64,000 bases of DNA from Bordetella genomosp. 5 (GCF_002261475.1 NZ_NEVN01000013.1:62001-126000), one strand, 5' to 3'. Counted from the first letter of the stretch, positions 9,131 to 18,786 are shown. Numbers and translations are program-made. The notes: generated from the sequence alone by a model not told the origin.

Positions 9131-11061
9131 ACGTCGCCTCCCGCCCCGCCGACACCGAGGTGCTGGGCGCGCCGGGGCAGCCCTTCCGCGCGCCCTTTCC
9201 GGTCCGATCGATCGAGGATATCCGCCGCATCGAAGCGACACCGCTCTCCGAGAGCCTGACCGCGCAGAGCACCTACGAGATCTTTCGCAATGCGGCCGCC
9301 GCGTTCGGCGACAGCCCCGCACTGACGTTCCTGCGCACCGCCGACCCGGCCGACGAGCCCGTGCGATGGACGTATCGTGAGCTACTCGCGCGCATACACC
9401 AGACGGCCAACCTGCTACACGAGCTCGGTGTCGGCCCGACCGACACCGTGGCCATCCTGCTGCCCGGCTGCCTCGAGTATCACCTCGCGCTGTGGGGCGG
9501 CGAGGCCGCGGGCATCGTGCAACCGCTCAATCCGCTGCAGGCGCCCGACAAGCTGGCCGCGCTGATGAACAAGGTCCGTGCGCGCGTGCTGATCGCCTAC
9601 GGCGCGAACGCCGAGTGCGAGTCCTGGACCAAAGCCCTGGCGCTGCGCGCGCTGGTGCCCAGCCTGCAGACGCTGCTGCGCGTGGCGCCGCTGGACGAAG
9701 CGCCTGCCGACCGTCCGGACCTGCCGCCCGGCGCCTACGATTTCGACAGTGCCCGCGCGCGCCAGCCCGACGACAGGCTCGTCAGCGGGCGCCGTATCCG
9801 CGCCAGCGACGTGGCGGCCTACTTCCACACGGGGGGCACGACCGGCTCGCCCAAGCTCGCGATCCACACCCACGGCAATCAGGTCTTCACGGCCTGGGCC
9901 GCGGTGCAGGCGCAGAACGCCAAGCCCGGCGACGTGATGATCAATGGCTACCCGCTGTTTCACGTCGCGGGTGTGTTGCCCGCTTCGCTGGCGGGGCTGT
10001 CGGCCGGCGCCGAAACCGTGATCCCGACCACGCAACTGCTGCGCAATCGGGAGGTGGTGCGCAACTACTGGAAGCTGGTGGAGCGCTATCGCGCCACCTC
10101 GCTGCTGGGCGTGCCCACCGTACTCGCGGCGCTGACCGACGTGCCGCTCGACGGCGCGGACATCTCCTCGCTGCAGTATTGCCGCACCGGCGCCGCGCCC
10201 CTGCCTGCCGAGCTCGCGGCGCGCTTCGAGCGCCAGTTCGGGCTGCGTGTGAACGAAAGTCTGGGCATGACGGAGATGGCCGGCATTTCGTCCATCACGC
10301 CGCCCGGCGTGCATGCGCCGGTGAACTGCGTCGGCTTTCCGCTGCCCCATGTGCAGGTTCGCATCGTGGCGCTGGATGTGGCCCCGGGCCTGCCGGCGCA
10401 CGACATGGCGCCCGGCCAGCCCGGCATGGTGCTGTTCAAGGCGCCCAACGTGATCCCGGGCTTCGTCGACCCGGAAGACACCGCGCGGGCCTTCGCCGCC
10501 GACGGCTGGCTCATCAGTGGCGATGTCGGCTTTGTGGATGAGCTCGGCCGGCTGCATCTGCAGGGGCGCGCCAAAGACCTCATCATCCGCGCCGGCCACA
10601 ACATCGATCCCAAGGTGATCGAGGATGCCCTGGGCCGCCACCCCGACGTGCGCATCGCCGCCGCCGTGGGCGCGCCCGACGCGTATGCGGGCGAACTGCC
10701 GGTAGCGTTCGTCACCCTGGTCGAAGGCGCGACCGTGACCGAGGAGGAGTTGTGCGCGCACGCCGCGCGGCACGTCGACGAGGCGCCCGCACGGCCGCGT
10801 CGCGTCACCATCCTCGACCAGATGCCCATGACCAACGTGGGCAAGATATTCAAGCCGGACCTGCGCCGACTCGCGGCGGTGCGAGCGGTCCAGGACGTCA
10901 TCGATGGCATCGCCCGCACACAGGGCGCTGCCCCTTTCGAAGTACTGGCCGATGCCCAACCGGACATCGCCGTGCAAGGCCGGCGTGCCACGCCGGAACA
11001 CTGGCAGCACCTGCGGCAGGCGCTCGCCCGCCTGCCGCTTAAGGTCGATCTGCGCGAGTAG
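9127..11061 (+). CDS. AMP-forming acyl-CoA synthetase/ligase
   Basis: A 644-residue ANL-superfamily ligase that activates a carboxylic acid to its CoA thioester via an acyl-adenylate. The ATP-binding P-loop motif is HTGGTTGSPKLAIHTHGN. Later come the adenylate motif NESLGMTEMAG, the ATP-ribose contact segment DGWLISGDVGFVDELGRLHLQGR, and AKDLIIRAGHNIDPKVIED. The C-terminal catalytic lysine region is MTNVGKIFKPDL. The start at 9127 was chosen because of the 4-bp overlap with the upstream stop; a longer in-frame reading has no domain similarity. The enzyme probably feeds the operon's beta-oxidation enzymes; its length fits the fatty-acid/fatty-acyl AMP ligase group, and the substrate is unknown. 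Confidence 0.92.
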   Translation: MNVASRPADTEVLGAPGQPFRAPFPVRSIEDIRRIEATPLSESLTAQSTYEIFRNAAAAFGDSPALTFLRTADPADEPVRWTYRELLARIHQTANLLHELGVGPTDTVAILLPGCLEYHLALWGGEAAGIVQPLNPLQAPDKLAALMNKVRARVLIAYGANAECESWTKALALRALVPSLQTLLRVAPLDEAPADRPDLPPGAYDFDSARARQPDDRLVSGRRIRASDVAAYFHTGGTTGSPKLAIHTHGNQVFTAWAAVQAQNAKPGDVMINGYPLFHVAGVLPASLAGLSAGAETVIPTTQLLRNREVVRNYWKLVERYRATSLLGVPTVLAALTDVPLDGADISSLQYCRTGAAPLPAELAARFERQFGLRVNESLGMTEMAGISSITPPGVHAPVNCVGFPLPHVQVRIVALDVAPGLPAHDMAPGQPGMVLFKAPNVIPGFVDPEDTARAFAADGWLISGDVGFVDELGRLHLQGRAKDLIIRAGHNIDPKVIEDALGRHPDVRIAAAVGAPDAYAGELPVAFVTLVEGATVTEEELCAHAARHVDEAPARPRRVTILDQMPMTNVGKIFKPDLRRLAAVRAVQDVIDGIARTQGAAPFEVLADAQPDIAVQGRRATPEHWQHLRQALARLPLKVDLRE

Positions 11062-11123
11062 CGGGGCAACCGCCACGCCACGCCCGGAAAGATACAAAAA
11101 CACAACGATCAGGAGATTCCACC

Positions 11124-12113
11124 ATGGCCATCACCTTTACCCGACGGCAGTGCCTCGCCGCACTGCTCGCCAGCACCGCCGGCGCCATCGCCTTCACCGG
11201 CACGGCCGCCGCGCAAACCAACTTCCCCGAGAAGCCTGTCACGCTGATCGTGCCCTTCCCGGCCGGCGGCTCCACCGACCGCCACTTGCGCATCGTGGCG
11301 CAGGAAGCCGGCAAGGTCCTGGGCCAGCCCGTCGTGGTCGAGAACCGCCCCGGTGCGGGCGGCACGCTCGGCACGGCCACGATGGCCATGACCGCCAAGC
11401 CCGACGGCTACACGATCGCGCTCTACACACTCGGCATGCTGCGCATGCCGTATATGCAGAAGACGAGCTGGCATCCCATCAACGACTTCACGTTCATCAC
11501 CGGCCTCTCGGGCTACACCTTCGGCTTCACGGTGCGCTCCGACTCGCCGTACAAGACGTTCAACGAGTACATCGAAGCGGCCCGCAAGGCGCCGGGCAAG
11601 ATCGACTATGGCTCGACCGGCGTGGGCTCGTCGCCGCACCTGCTCATCGAAGAGCTTGCCATCAACGCCGACGTGAAGCTCAACCACGTGCCGTTCAAGG
11701 GCAATGCCGACATGCAGCAGGCGCTGCTCGGCGGCCACGTGATGGCGCAGAGCGACGCCACCGGCTGGGACACGTTCGTGGACTCCGGCAAGATGCGGTT
11801 GCTCGTGACCTTCGGGGAAAAGCGCACCACCCGCTGGCCCGATGTGCCCACCGCTCAGGAGCTGGGCTACAAGGTCGTGTCGGTCTCGCCCTACGGCCTG
11901 GCCGGCCCCAAGGGCATGGACCCGAAGGTCGTCGCCAAGCTGCATGATGCGTTCAAGAAAGCGCTCTACAGCAAGCCCAGCATGGACGTGATGCAACAGC
12001 TCAACCAGCAGCCGGCGTATCGCAACAGCGCCGACTACAAGGCCTGGGCCGAATCCACATTCGCCAAGGAAAAGACGCTCATCGAGCACCTAGGGTTGAT
12101 GGCGAAGCAGTAA
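11124..12113 (+). CDS. Bug-family tripartite tricarboxylate receptor (periplasmic)
   Basis: A 329-residue extracytoplasmic solute receptor of the TctC/Bug family. It starts with a signal peptide containing a twin arginine (TRRQCLAALLA) and an AAAQ-type cleavage region near residue 30. The mature part opens with the family signature PVTLIVPFPAGGSTD, followed by VVVENRPGAGGTLGT and KPDGYTIALYT. AGGAGA lies 7 bp before the ATG. It is the last gene of the acyl-CoA operon and so probably binds the acid degraded by it. No TctA/TctB membrane subunits are nearby, as is usual for the many orphan Bug receptors of Alcaligenaceae. Confidence 0.93.
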   Translation: MAITFTRRQCLAALLASTAGAIAFTGTAAAQTNFPEKPVTLIVPFPAGGSTDRHLRIVAQEAGKVLGQPVVVENRPGAGGTLGTATMAMTAKPDGYTIALYTLGMLRMPYMQKTSWHPINDFTFITGLSGYTFGFTVRSDSPYKTFNEYIEAARKAPGKIDYGSTGVGSSPHLLIEELAINADVKLNHVPFKGNADMQQALLGGHVMAQSDATGWDTFVDSGKMRLLVTFGEKRTTRWPDVPTAQELGYKVVSVSPYGLAGPKGMDPKVVAKLHDAFKKALYSKPSMDVMQQLNQQPAYRNSADYKAWAESTFAKEKTLIEHLGLMAKQ

Positions 12114-12126
12114 GGGCTATCTGGCC

Positions 12127-12150
12127 GCCGGGCATTGCGAGATGCCCGGC
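12127..12150. terminator. Hairpin between convergent bug and nnrS genes
   Basis: GCCGGGCAT (12127-12135) pairs perfectly with ATGCCCGGC (12142-12150) around a 6-nt loop. It lies in the 62-bp gap between convergent genes. There is no T-tract on either side, so termination is plausible but not shown. Confidence 0.4.
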
Positions 12151-12175
12151 CCGCCGGCGGGCTGTCCTGCGCGAT

Positions 12176-13363
12176 TCAAGCTCTGGGCCGGATCATCCAC
12201 GGCGTGAAGCGCCACAGATACAGGCCGAGCGCCAGCACCCACGCCGTTGCCGACGCGTGCAGCAGCGGTACGGCGGGCGCCTGCGGCCACAGCGCCGCCA
12301 GCCGCAGCAGCGCCGCCATCAGCATCAAGACGTAGCTCACGACCATGCTCTTGTCGGTGCGCAAAGGCCGGCCCAGGTGACCCAGCGCGGTGCGCGTCAC
12401 CATGCCGATGATGAGCACCGAGAAGCCGGCCACGCCGATGGTGTGCACATGCCACGCGCCCCACGCCACAGCGCCCGCCAGATGGGCCGCGCCCACCAGC
12501 AGGCCCACGCCCAGCCCGAGATAGCCGGCATACAGAATCCACAGCAGCGGCACACGCCGCACCGCCCACGGCTTCCATGCCACCCACTGCACGATCGCGA
12601 TCGCGCCACTCGCCGCCAGGGCCAGCGCGGCCAGGGTGTTCATGCCCGCCAGCAACATCGCGATCGCGATCACCCCCGCCGCGATCTGCAGATGACCACT
12701 GCGCGTGTGGGGCGGGATCGTGAGGCCCGCCACCGCGCGGCCCGCGAAGAACGGAATGATGCGCCGCGCGATGAGCAGCGTGAGGACCGCCATGCTCAGC
12801 AGCCCGGCATTGAGCCCCCGCATGAGACCGGGGTAGTCGCCACGCACCACGCCTAGCGCGTACATCAGATGCGTGAGCGCGAGCGCCAGCAGCATCAAGG
12901 GCACGCCGTAGTTGCGCTTGTTGCGCGAGCGCCAGACCGAACGGCCCAACGCGGCGGCGGCCCACAGGAAGAACGCCAGATCGGCGGCGGTCGCCACCCA
13001 GAAGGCGGGCCGGCCCGGCGCCAGATACCCCACGCGCGCCACCAGCCACAGTGCGCACAACGCGGCGAGCGCATTGCCGCGCAACGGGTTGTGGCCGGTC
13101 CAGTTGCCGCCCGCCGTCAGCAGGAAGCCCACGGCGATCGTACCGACAAAGGCCCACAGCATTTCGTGGCCATGCCAGAAGACCCCGCCCAGATCGCCGC
13201 GCAGCAGTCCGGGCGCATGAATCCAGAGCAACACCGACACCAGGGCCCACGCGCAGCCCAGCAGGTATAGCGGCCGAAAACCCATTTCGGTAAAAGCGCG
13301 CCAGCTCGGCTTGGACGGCGCGCCGGGCGGGGTCGCTTCACGTATCGGAAGAAGAACTTGCAT
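12176..13363 (-). CDS. nnrS: NnrS family heme-copper membrane protein
   Basis: A polytopic membrane protein of about 395 residues. Multiple hydrophobic segments alternate with short loops, including GHEMLWAFVGTIAVGFLLTA near the N-terminus, whose His is typical of NnrS. Other family-like segments are YALGVVRGDYPGLMRG, PFFAGRAVAG and WHVHTIGVAGFSVLIIGMVTR. NnrS proteins are linked to nitric-oxide tolerance during denitrification and are usually controlled by NO-responsive regulators. I chose the ATG at 13363 (MQVLLPIRE); an upstream ATG at 13417 would put an operator-like palindrome inside the coding region. The gene is divergent from narK and fits the NO stress expected from nitrate respiration. 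Confidence 0.85.
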   Translation of the reverse strand: MQVLLPIREATPPGAPSKPSWRAFTEMGFRPLYLLGCAWALVSVLLWIHAPGLLRGDLGGVFWHGHEMLWAFVGTIAVGFLLTAGGNWTGHNPLRGNALAALCALWLVARVGYLAPGRPAFWVATAADLAFFLWAAAALGRSVWRSRNKRNYGVPLMLLALALTHLMYALGVVRGDYPGLMRGLNAGLLSMAVLTLLIARRIIPFFAGRAVAGLTIPPHTRSGHLQIAAGVIAIAMLLAGMNTLAALALAASGAIAIVQWVAWKPWAVRRVPLLWILYAGYLGLGVGLLVGAAHLAGAVAWGAWHVHTIGVAGFSVLIIGMVTRTALGHLGRPLRTDKSMVVSYVLMLMAALLRLAALWPQAPAVPLLHASATAWVLALGLYLWRFTPWMIRPRA

Positions 13364-13403
13364 GCGCTTCACCGCGTTGCGGCGCCTGAGCTGAAGGGGG
13401 AAG

Positions 13404-13419
13404 GAATGAATATTCATTC
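13404..13419. promoter_or_regulatory. 16-bp perfect palindrome in the nnrS promoter region
   Basis: GAATGAATATTCATTC is a perfect palindrome 41 bp upstream of the chosen nnrS start. On the minus strand it overlaps a TAGAAT hexamer (13421-13416) that could be a -10 element. The position suits a repressor; NO-responsive NsrR-type Rrf2 proteins bind AT-rich palindromes with ATGAAT/ATGCAT-like half-sites. Assigning NsrR is inference. Confidence 0.55.
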
Positions 13420-13461
13420 TAAGTACATGTTCCTCGGCCCATCGACAGACCGGCCGGAAGC

Positions 13462-13475
13462 TTGATCTTGCGCAA
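13462..13475 (+). promoter_or_regulatory. FNR/Anr-like box upstream of narK
   Basis: TTGAT-CTTG-CGCAA matches the Anr/FNR pattern TTGAT-N4-GTCAA at 8 of 10 defined positions. It lies 122 bp upstream of the narK ATG in the nnrS-narK gap, where oxygen-responsive activation of nitrate-respiration genes is expected. The second half-site is weak. Confidence 0.45.
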
Positions 13476-13494
13476 ACCCGCCGCAAAGAAGCCG

Positions 13495-13506
13495 GTGACT
13501 AGTCAC
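13495..13506. promoter_or_regulatory. 12-bp perfect palindrome upstream of narK
   Basis: GTGACTAGTCAC is a perfect palindrome 91 bp upstream of the narK start. It resembles no NarL heptamer. It could be an additional operator or chance; no regulator can be named. Confidence 0.35.
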
Positions 13507-13597
13507 TTCAGCCGATGGGATTTGCCCTGGCAGCGGATGGCCCGACAGGCGCGCGATCCCTAGTCTGGCGACAAGATCCTTCCCTCTACGGAACATC

Positions 13598-14968
13598 ATG
13601 TCGACTCAAGTGCTACATCACTGGGAACCCGAAAACCCAGGCTTCTGGAAGCAGACCGGCGCGCGCGTGGCCAACCGCAACCTGTGGATTTCGATCCCCG
13701 CGCTGGTGCTCGCATTCAGCATCTGGATGCTGTGGAGCGTGGTCGTGGTCAACCTCGACCGCGCCGGGTTCCGGCTGTCGGAGAACCAGATGTTCTGGCT
13801 CACCGCCGTGCCCGCGCTCTCGGGCGCCACGCTGCGGATTTTCTACTCGTTCCTGGTCCCGATCTTCGGCGGCCGCAAGTGGACGGCACTCTCCACCGCG
13901 TCGCTGCTGATTCCCGCGCTGGGCATGGGCTTCGCGCTGCGTGACCCGACCACCTCGTTTCCCACGCTGCTCATCCTGGCGCTGCTGTGCGGCCTGGGCG
14001 GCGCCAACTTCAGCTCCAGCATGGCCAACATCAGCTTCTTCTTCCCGAAGTCGCGCAAGGGCCTGGCCACGGGACTGAACGCCGGCATCGGCAATCTCGG
14101 CGTGTCCCTGGTGCAGTTCGTGGTGCCGGTCGTGATCACCTTCAGCCTGATGGGCTCGGGCTCGCCGCAGGTCACCGCCGACGCGCAACCGCTCTGGCTG
14201 CAGAACGCCGGCTTCATCTGGGTGTTCCCGATCGTGGCCACGTCGCTGGCCGCGTGGTTCGGCATGAACGACATCGCCAGCGCGCGCGCCTCGTTCGCCG
14301 ATCAGGCCGTGATCTTTCGCCGCAAGCACAACTGGCTGGTGTGCTGGCTGTATGTCGGCGCCTTCGGCTCCTTCATCGGCTTCTCGGCGGGCTTCGCGCT
14401 GCTCACCAAGGGCCTCTTTCCGCAGGTCGACCCGATGACCTATGCGTTTCTCGGTCCGCTGGTCGGCTCGCTGACACGCACGCTCGGTGGCTGGGTGGCC
14501 GACAAGGTGGGCGGCGCGCGCGTCACGCTCGCCACCTTCGCGGCGATGATCGTCACGGTGGGCGTGTTGCTGCAGTTCATTCCCAACGGCCCCGCCGACG
14601 ACACCTTTGCCGGCTTTCTCGCCAGCTTCGTGGTGCTGTTCGCGCTCAGCGGCCTGGGCTGCGGCTCGATCTTCCGCATGATTCCGGTGATCTTCCAGAC
14701 CGAGCGCGCGCAGGCCGCCGCCGGCAAGGGCCCGGAGGCCGAAAAGCGCGCCGCCGCCGAAGCCGCCACCGAATCGGCCGCGGTGCTTGGCTTCGCCGGT
14801 GCGATCGGTGCCTACGGCGGCTTCTTCATCCCGCGCAGCTTCGGCACCTCGCTGGAGCTCACCGGCAGCGTGCACGCCGCCCTGTATTGCTTCATCGGCT
14901 TTTACGTGAGCTGCCTGCTGGTCACCTGGTGGAACTACGCGCGCCGCCGCGCGGCCATGCCCTGCTGA
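13598..14968 (+). CDS. narK: Nitrate/nitrite transporter NarK
   Basis: A 456-residue major-facilitator protein with about twelve hydrophobic segments, of the nitrate/nitrite porter family. It imports nitrate and/or exports nitrite across the inner membrane. The first nitrate-signature-like region is GLGGANFSSSMANISFFFPK followed by GLATGLNAGIGNLGVSLVQF. A second cluster is GAIGAYGGFFIPRSFG. The substrate-binding arginine of helix 2 is probably the one in SGATLRIFYSFLVPIFGGR. It is the first gene of the nar cluster, 77 bp before narG. Only one narK copy is present here, whereas many betaproteobacteria carry a narK1-narK2 tandem or fusion. Confidence 0.95.
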   Translation: MSTQVLHHWEPENPGFWKQTGARVANRNLWISIPALVLAFSIWMLWSVVVVNLDRAGFRLSENQMFWLTAVPALSGATLRIFYSFLVPIFGGRKWTALSTASLLIPALGMGFALRDPTTSFPTLLILALLCGLGGANFSSSMANISFFFPKSRKGLATGLNAGIGNLGVSLVQFVVPVVITFSLMGSGSPQVTADAQPLWLQNAGFIWVFPIVATSLAAWFGMNDIASARASFADQAVIFRRKHNWLVCWLYVGAFGSFIGFSAGFALLTKGLFPQVDPMTYAFLGPLVGSLTRTLGGWVADKVGGARVTLATFAAMIVTVGVLLQFIPNGPADDTFAGFLASFVVLFALSGLGCGSIFRMIPVIFQTERAQAAAGKGPEAEKRAAAEAATESAAVLGFAGAIGAYGGFFIPRSFGTSLELTGSVHAALYCFIGFYVSCLLVTWWNYARRRAAMPC

Positions 14969-15045
14969 GGCCGAGCCATGAGCCACTCCGCCCACCCCAC
15001 GAATCGCAGTACGCGCCGCAGTGCCGGCGCCTTTGGAGATGCACG

Positions 15046-18000
15046 ATGAGTCACTTCCTCGACCGTCTTAAGTTTTTGTCCAAGACCCAGTCCACGTTCT
15101 CCGAAGGCCATGGCGCCACGGTGGCGGAAGATCGCCGCTGGGAGAACGCCTATCGCGCCCGCTGGCAGCACGACAAGATCGTCCGCTCCACGCACGGCGT
15201 GAACTGCACGGGCTCGTGTTCCTGGAAGGTCTACGTAAAGAACGGCCTGATCACCTGGGAAACGCAGCAGACGGATTACCCCCGCACCCGTCCGGATCTG
15301 CCCAACCACGAGCCGCGCGGCTGCCCGCGCGGGGCCTCGTACAGCTGGTACGTCTATTCCGCCCAGCGCGTGAAGTATCCGATGATCCGCGGCCGCCTCA
15401 TGGAGATGTGGCGCGAGGCACGCAAGACCCGCGACCCCATCGACGCCTGGGAATGGATCAGCCAGGATCCCGAACGGGCGCGTCGCTACAAGTCGGTGCG
15501 CGGGTTGGGCGGCTTCGTGCGCGCCGACTGGGACACCGCCAGCGAGATCATCGCCGCGGCCAACGCCTACACCATCAAGAAGTTCGGCCCCGACCGCCTG
15601 ATCGGCTTCTCGCCGATCCCGGCCATGTCCATGGTGAGCTACGCCGCCGGCGCCCGCTACCTGAGCTTGTTGGGCGGTACCTGTCTGAGCTTCTACGACT
15701 GGTACTGCGACCTGCCGCCCGCCAGCCCGCAGATCTGGGGCGAACAGACCGACGTGCCGGAATCGGCCGACTGGTACAACTCGACCTACCTGATGGTGTG
15801 GGGCTCGAACGTGCCGCAGACGCGCACGCCCGACGCGCACTTCTACACCGAGGTTCGCTACAAGGGCACCAAGACCGTGGCCGTCTCGAGCGACTTCGGC
15901 GAGATGGTGAAGTTCGGCGACATCTGGCTGGCACCGCGCCAGGGCACGGACGCCGCGATGGCGATGGCCATGGGCCACGTGATCCTGAAGGAATTCCACC
16001 TCGAAAAGCCTTCGCCCTACTTCCGCGATTACGTGCGGCGCTACACCGACATGCCGATGCTGGTGCTGCTGCGTCATGACGGCGAACGCTACCTGCCCGA
16101 TCACTTCCTGCGCGCCTCGCAACTCGACGACACGCTCGGCGGGCAGAACAACCCCGACTGGAAAACCCTCGTGTTCGACGCCACCACCGGCACGCTGGCC
16201 GCGCCCAATGGCAGCATCGGTTTTCGCTGGGGCGAAGCGGGCGCGGACGACGGCGCCCGCGTGGGCCGCTGGAACCTCGAATCGCGCGACGGCGGCAGCG
16301 GCCGCGAGATCGAACCCGAGCTGAGCCTGCTCGAACAGGCCGACGAAGTCGTGGGCGTGGGCTTCCCCTACTTCGGCGCGGAGCACGACGAGATGCTGGT
16401 CCGCAACGTGCCGGTGCGTCATCTGCGCCTGGCCGACGGCAGCCTCGCCCGCGTCGCCACCGTGCACGATCTGCAGATGGCCAACTACGGTGTCGATCGC
16501 GGCCTGGGCGGCGGCAATGTCGCCACCAGCTACGACGACGACGTGCCCTACACGCCCGCCTGGCAGGAAAAGCACACCTCGGTGCCCCGTGCGCAGGTGA
16601 TCCAGGTGGCGCGCGAGTTTGCCCAGAACGCCCACGATACCGAAGGCAAGTCGATGGTCATCATCGGCGCCGGCCTGAATCACTGGTATCACATGGACAT
16701 GACCTATCGCGGCATCATCAACATGCTGATGATGTGCGGCTGCATCGGCAAGAGCGGCGGCGGCTGGGCGCACTATGTGGGCCAGGAGAAGCTGCGCCCG
16801 CAATTCGGCTGGGCGCCGCTCGCCTTCGGCGCCGACTGGTCGCGGCCGCCGCGGCAGATGAACGGCACCTCGTTCTTCTACGCGCACACGAGCCAGTGGC
16901 GCCACGAGAAGGTCAGTGTCGGTGAGGTGCTCGGCCCCACGGCGCAGCGCGAGCGCTACGACGGCCTCAGCATGATCGACCTGAACGCCCGTGCCGAACG
17001 CATGGGCTGGCTGCCCTCGGCACCGCAACTGCGCACCAATCCGCTGGATGTGGTGGCGCAGGCCGAGGCCGAAGGCCGCGACCCCATCGCACACGCCGTC
17101 GAACAGCTCAAATCGGGCGCGCTGCGCATGTCGTGCGAAGACCCCGACGATCCGGCCAACTTCCCGCGCAACATGTTCGTGTGGCGCTCCAACATTCTCG
17201 GTTCCAGCGGCAAAGGCCACGAGTACTTCCTCAAGTATCTGCTGGGCACGCAAAGCGCGGTGCTGGGCGACGAGACCGACGCCATCCGCCCGGCCGAGGT
17301 CAACTATCGCGAAGACGCGGCCGAAGGCAAGCTCGACCTGCTGACCGTGCTCGACTTCCGCATGAGCACCACCTGCCTTTACGGCGATATCGTGTTGCCC
17401 ACCGCGACCTGGTACGAGAAGGACGACCTCAACACCTCCGACATGCATCCGTTCATTCATCCCTTGAGCGAAGCGGTACAGCCGCTGTGGGAGAGCAAGA
17501 CGGATTGGGAGATCTACAAGCTGCTGGCCAAACGCTTCAGCGACATCGGCGGCCCCTATCTCGGCACCCGCCGCGACCTGGTGCTGACCCCGCTGATGCA
17601 CGACACCCCGGGTGAACTGGGCCAGGCCTTCGAGCCGCGCGACTGGAAACAGGGCGAGTGCGATCTGCTGCCCGGCAAGACCGCGCCGTCCATGACCATC
17701 GTCGAACGCGACTACCGCGACATCTACCGCAAGTTCACGTCAGTGGGGCCGCTGCTCGACAAGCTCGGCAATGGCGGCAAGGGCATCAACTGGAACACCG
17801 AACACGAGGTGCACGAGCTCGGCGGCATCAACGGCAACGTCGCCGAAGCCGGCGTGAGCCAGGGCCGGCCGCGGCTGAACACCGCGATCGACTGCGCCGA
17901 GATGATTCTCACCTTCGCACCCGAGACCAATGGCCATGTGTCGGTCAAGGCCTGGGACGCGCTGGGCAAGATCACCGGGCGCGACCACACGCATCTGGCC

Positions 18001-18786
18001 GTGGGCCGCGAGCACGACAAGATCCGCTTCCGCGATGTGCAGGCGCAGCCGCGCAAGATCATCTCCGCGCCCACCTGGTCGGGGCTGGAGAGCGAAGAGG
18101 TCAGCTACAACGCCGGCTATACCAACGTGCACGAGCTCATCCCGTGGCGCACGCTGACCGGCCGCCAGCAGTTCTATCAAGACCATCGCTGGATGCTGGA
18201 TTTCGGGGAAGGCTTCTGCGTCTACAAGCCCGCGATCGACACCAAGTCGGTGGCGCCGATGCTCGGCCGCCATCCGAATGGGCAGAAAGAGCTGGTGCTG
18301 AACTGGATCACGCCGCACCAGAAATGGGGCATCCACAGCACCTACTCCGACAACCTGCGCATGCTCACGCTGAGCCGCGGCGGCCCCCACGTGTGGGTGT
18401 CCGAGGCCGAAGCCCGCGAAGCCGGCCTGGTCGACAACGATTGGGTCGAAGTCTTCAACGTCAACGGCACCCTGACCGCGCGCGTCGTCGTCAGCCAGCG
18501 CGTGCCGGTGGGCATGTGCCTGATGTACCACGCCCAGGAAAAGATCGTGAACGTGCCGGGCGCGGAAGTTAGCGGCAAGCGCGGCGGCATTCACAACTCC
18601 GTCACGCGCACGGTGCTCAAGCCCACGCACATGATCGGCGGCTATGCCCAGCTCGCTTACGGCTTCAACTACTACGGCACCGTGGGCAGCAACCGCGACG
18701 AGTTCGTGGTCCTGCGCAAGATGAACAAGGTCGACTGGCTCGAAGGCCCGCTGCCCACCGAATCCCTGGAAGAGAAGCAATCATGA
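15046..18786 (+). CDS. narG: Respiratory nitrate reductase alpha subunit NarG
   Basis: A 1246-residue Mo-bisMGD catalytic subunit that reduces nitrate to nitrite on the cytoplasmic face of the membrane; E. coli NarG is nearly the same length. The N-terminal FS0 [4Fe-4S] ligands are visible as His50, Cys54 and Cys58 (STHGVNCTGSCSW) and Cys93 (EPRGCPRG). FYDWYCDLPPASP near residues 216-226 contains the aspartate expected to ligate molybdenum. MVWGSNVPQTRTPDAHF follows. The start at 15046 has GGAG upstream and yields a family-typical N-terminus; a longer in-frame reading through narK is an artefact. The stop overlaps the narH ATG by 4 bp. Confidence 0.98.
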   Translation: MSHFLDRLKFLSKTQSTFSEGHGATVAEDRRWENAYRARWQHDKIVRSTHGVNCTGSCSWKVYVKNGLITWETQQTDYPRTRPDLPNHEPRGCPRGASYSWYVYSAQRVKYPMIRGRLMEMWREARKTRDPIDAWEWISQDPERARRYKSVRGLGGFVRADWDTASEIIAAANAYTIKKFGPDRLIGFSPIPAMSMVSYAAGARYLSLLGGTCLSFYDWYCDLPPASPQIWGEQTDVPESADWYNSTYLMVWGSNVPQTRTPDAHFYTEVRYKGTKTVAVSSDFGEMVKFGDIWLAPRQGTDAAMAMAMGHVILKEFHLEKPSPYFRDYVRRYTDMPMLVLLRHDGERYLPDHFLRASQLDDTLGGQNNPDWKTLVFDATTGTLAAPNGSIGFRWGEAGADDGARVGRWNLESRDGGSGREIEPELSLLEQADEVVGVGFPYFGAEHDEMLVRNVPVRHLRLADGSLARVATVHDLQMANYGVDRGLGGGNVATSYDDDVPYTPAWQEKHTSVPRAQVIQVAREFAQNAHDTEGKSMVIIGAGLNHWYHMDMTYRGIINMLMMCGCIGKSGGGWAHYVGQEKLRPQFGWAPLAFGADWSRPPRQMNGTSFFYAHTSQWRHEKVSVGEVLGPTAQRERYDGLSMIDLNARAERMGWLPSAPQLRTNPLDVVAQAEAEGRDPIAHAVEQLKSGALRMSCEDPDDPANFPRNMFVWRSNILGSSGKGHEYFLKYLLGTQSAVLGDETDAIRPAEVNYREDAAEGKLDLLTVLDFRMSTTCLYGDIVLPTATWYEKDDLNTSDMHPFIHPLSEAVQPLWESKTDWEIYKLLAKRFSDIGGPYLGTRRDLVLTPLMHDTPGELGQAFEPRDWKQGECDLLPGKTAPSMTIVERDYRDIYRKFTSVGPLLDKLGNGGKGINWNTEHEVHELGGINGNVAEAGVSQGRPRLNTAIDCAEMILTFAPETNGHVSVKAWDALGKITGRDHTHLAVGREHDKIRFRDVQAQPRKIISAPTWSGLESEEVSYNAGYTNVHELIPWRTLTGRQQFYQDHRWMLDFGEGFCVYKPAIDTKSVAPMLGRHPNGQKELVLNWITPHQKWGIHSTYSDNLRMLTLSRGGPHVWVSEAEAREAGLVDNDWVEVFNVNGTLTARVVVSQRVPVGMCLMYHAQEKIVNVPGAEVSGKRGGIHNSVTRTVLKPTHMIGGYAQLAYGFNYYGTVGSNRDEFVVLRKMNKVDWLEGPLPTESLEEKQS

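Noticed and set aside
13987-15045. In-frame extension of narG through narK
   Set aside because: The extension is Arg-rich, overlaps narK, and a good GGAG and family-typical start exist at 15046.
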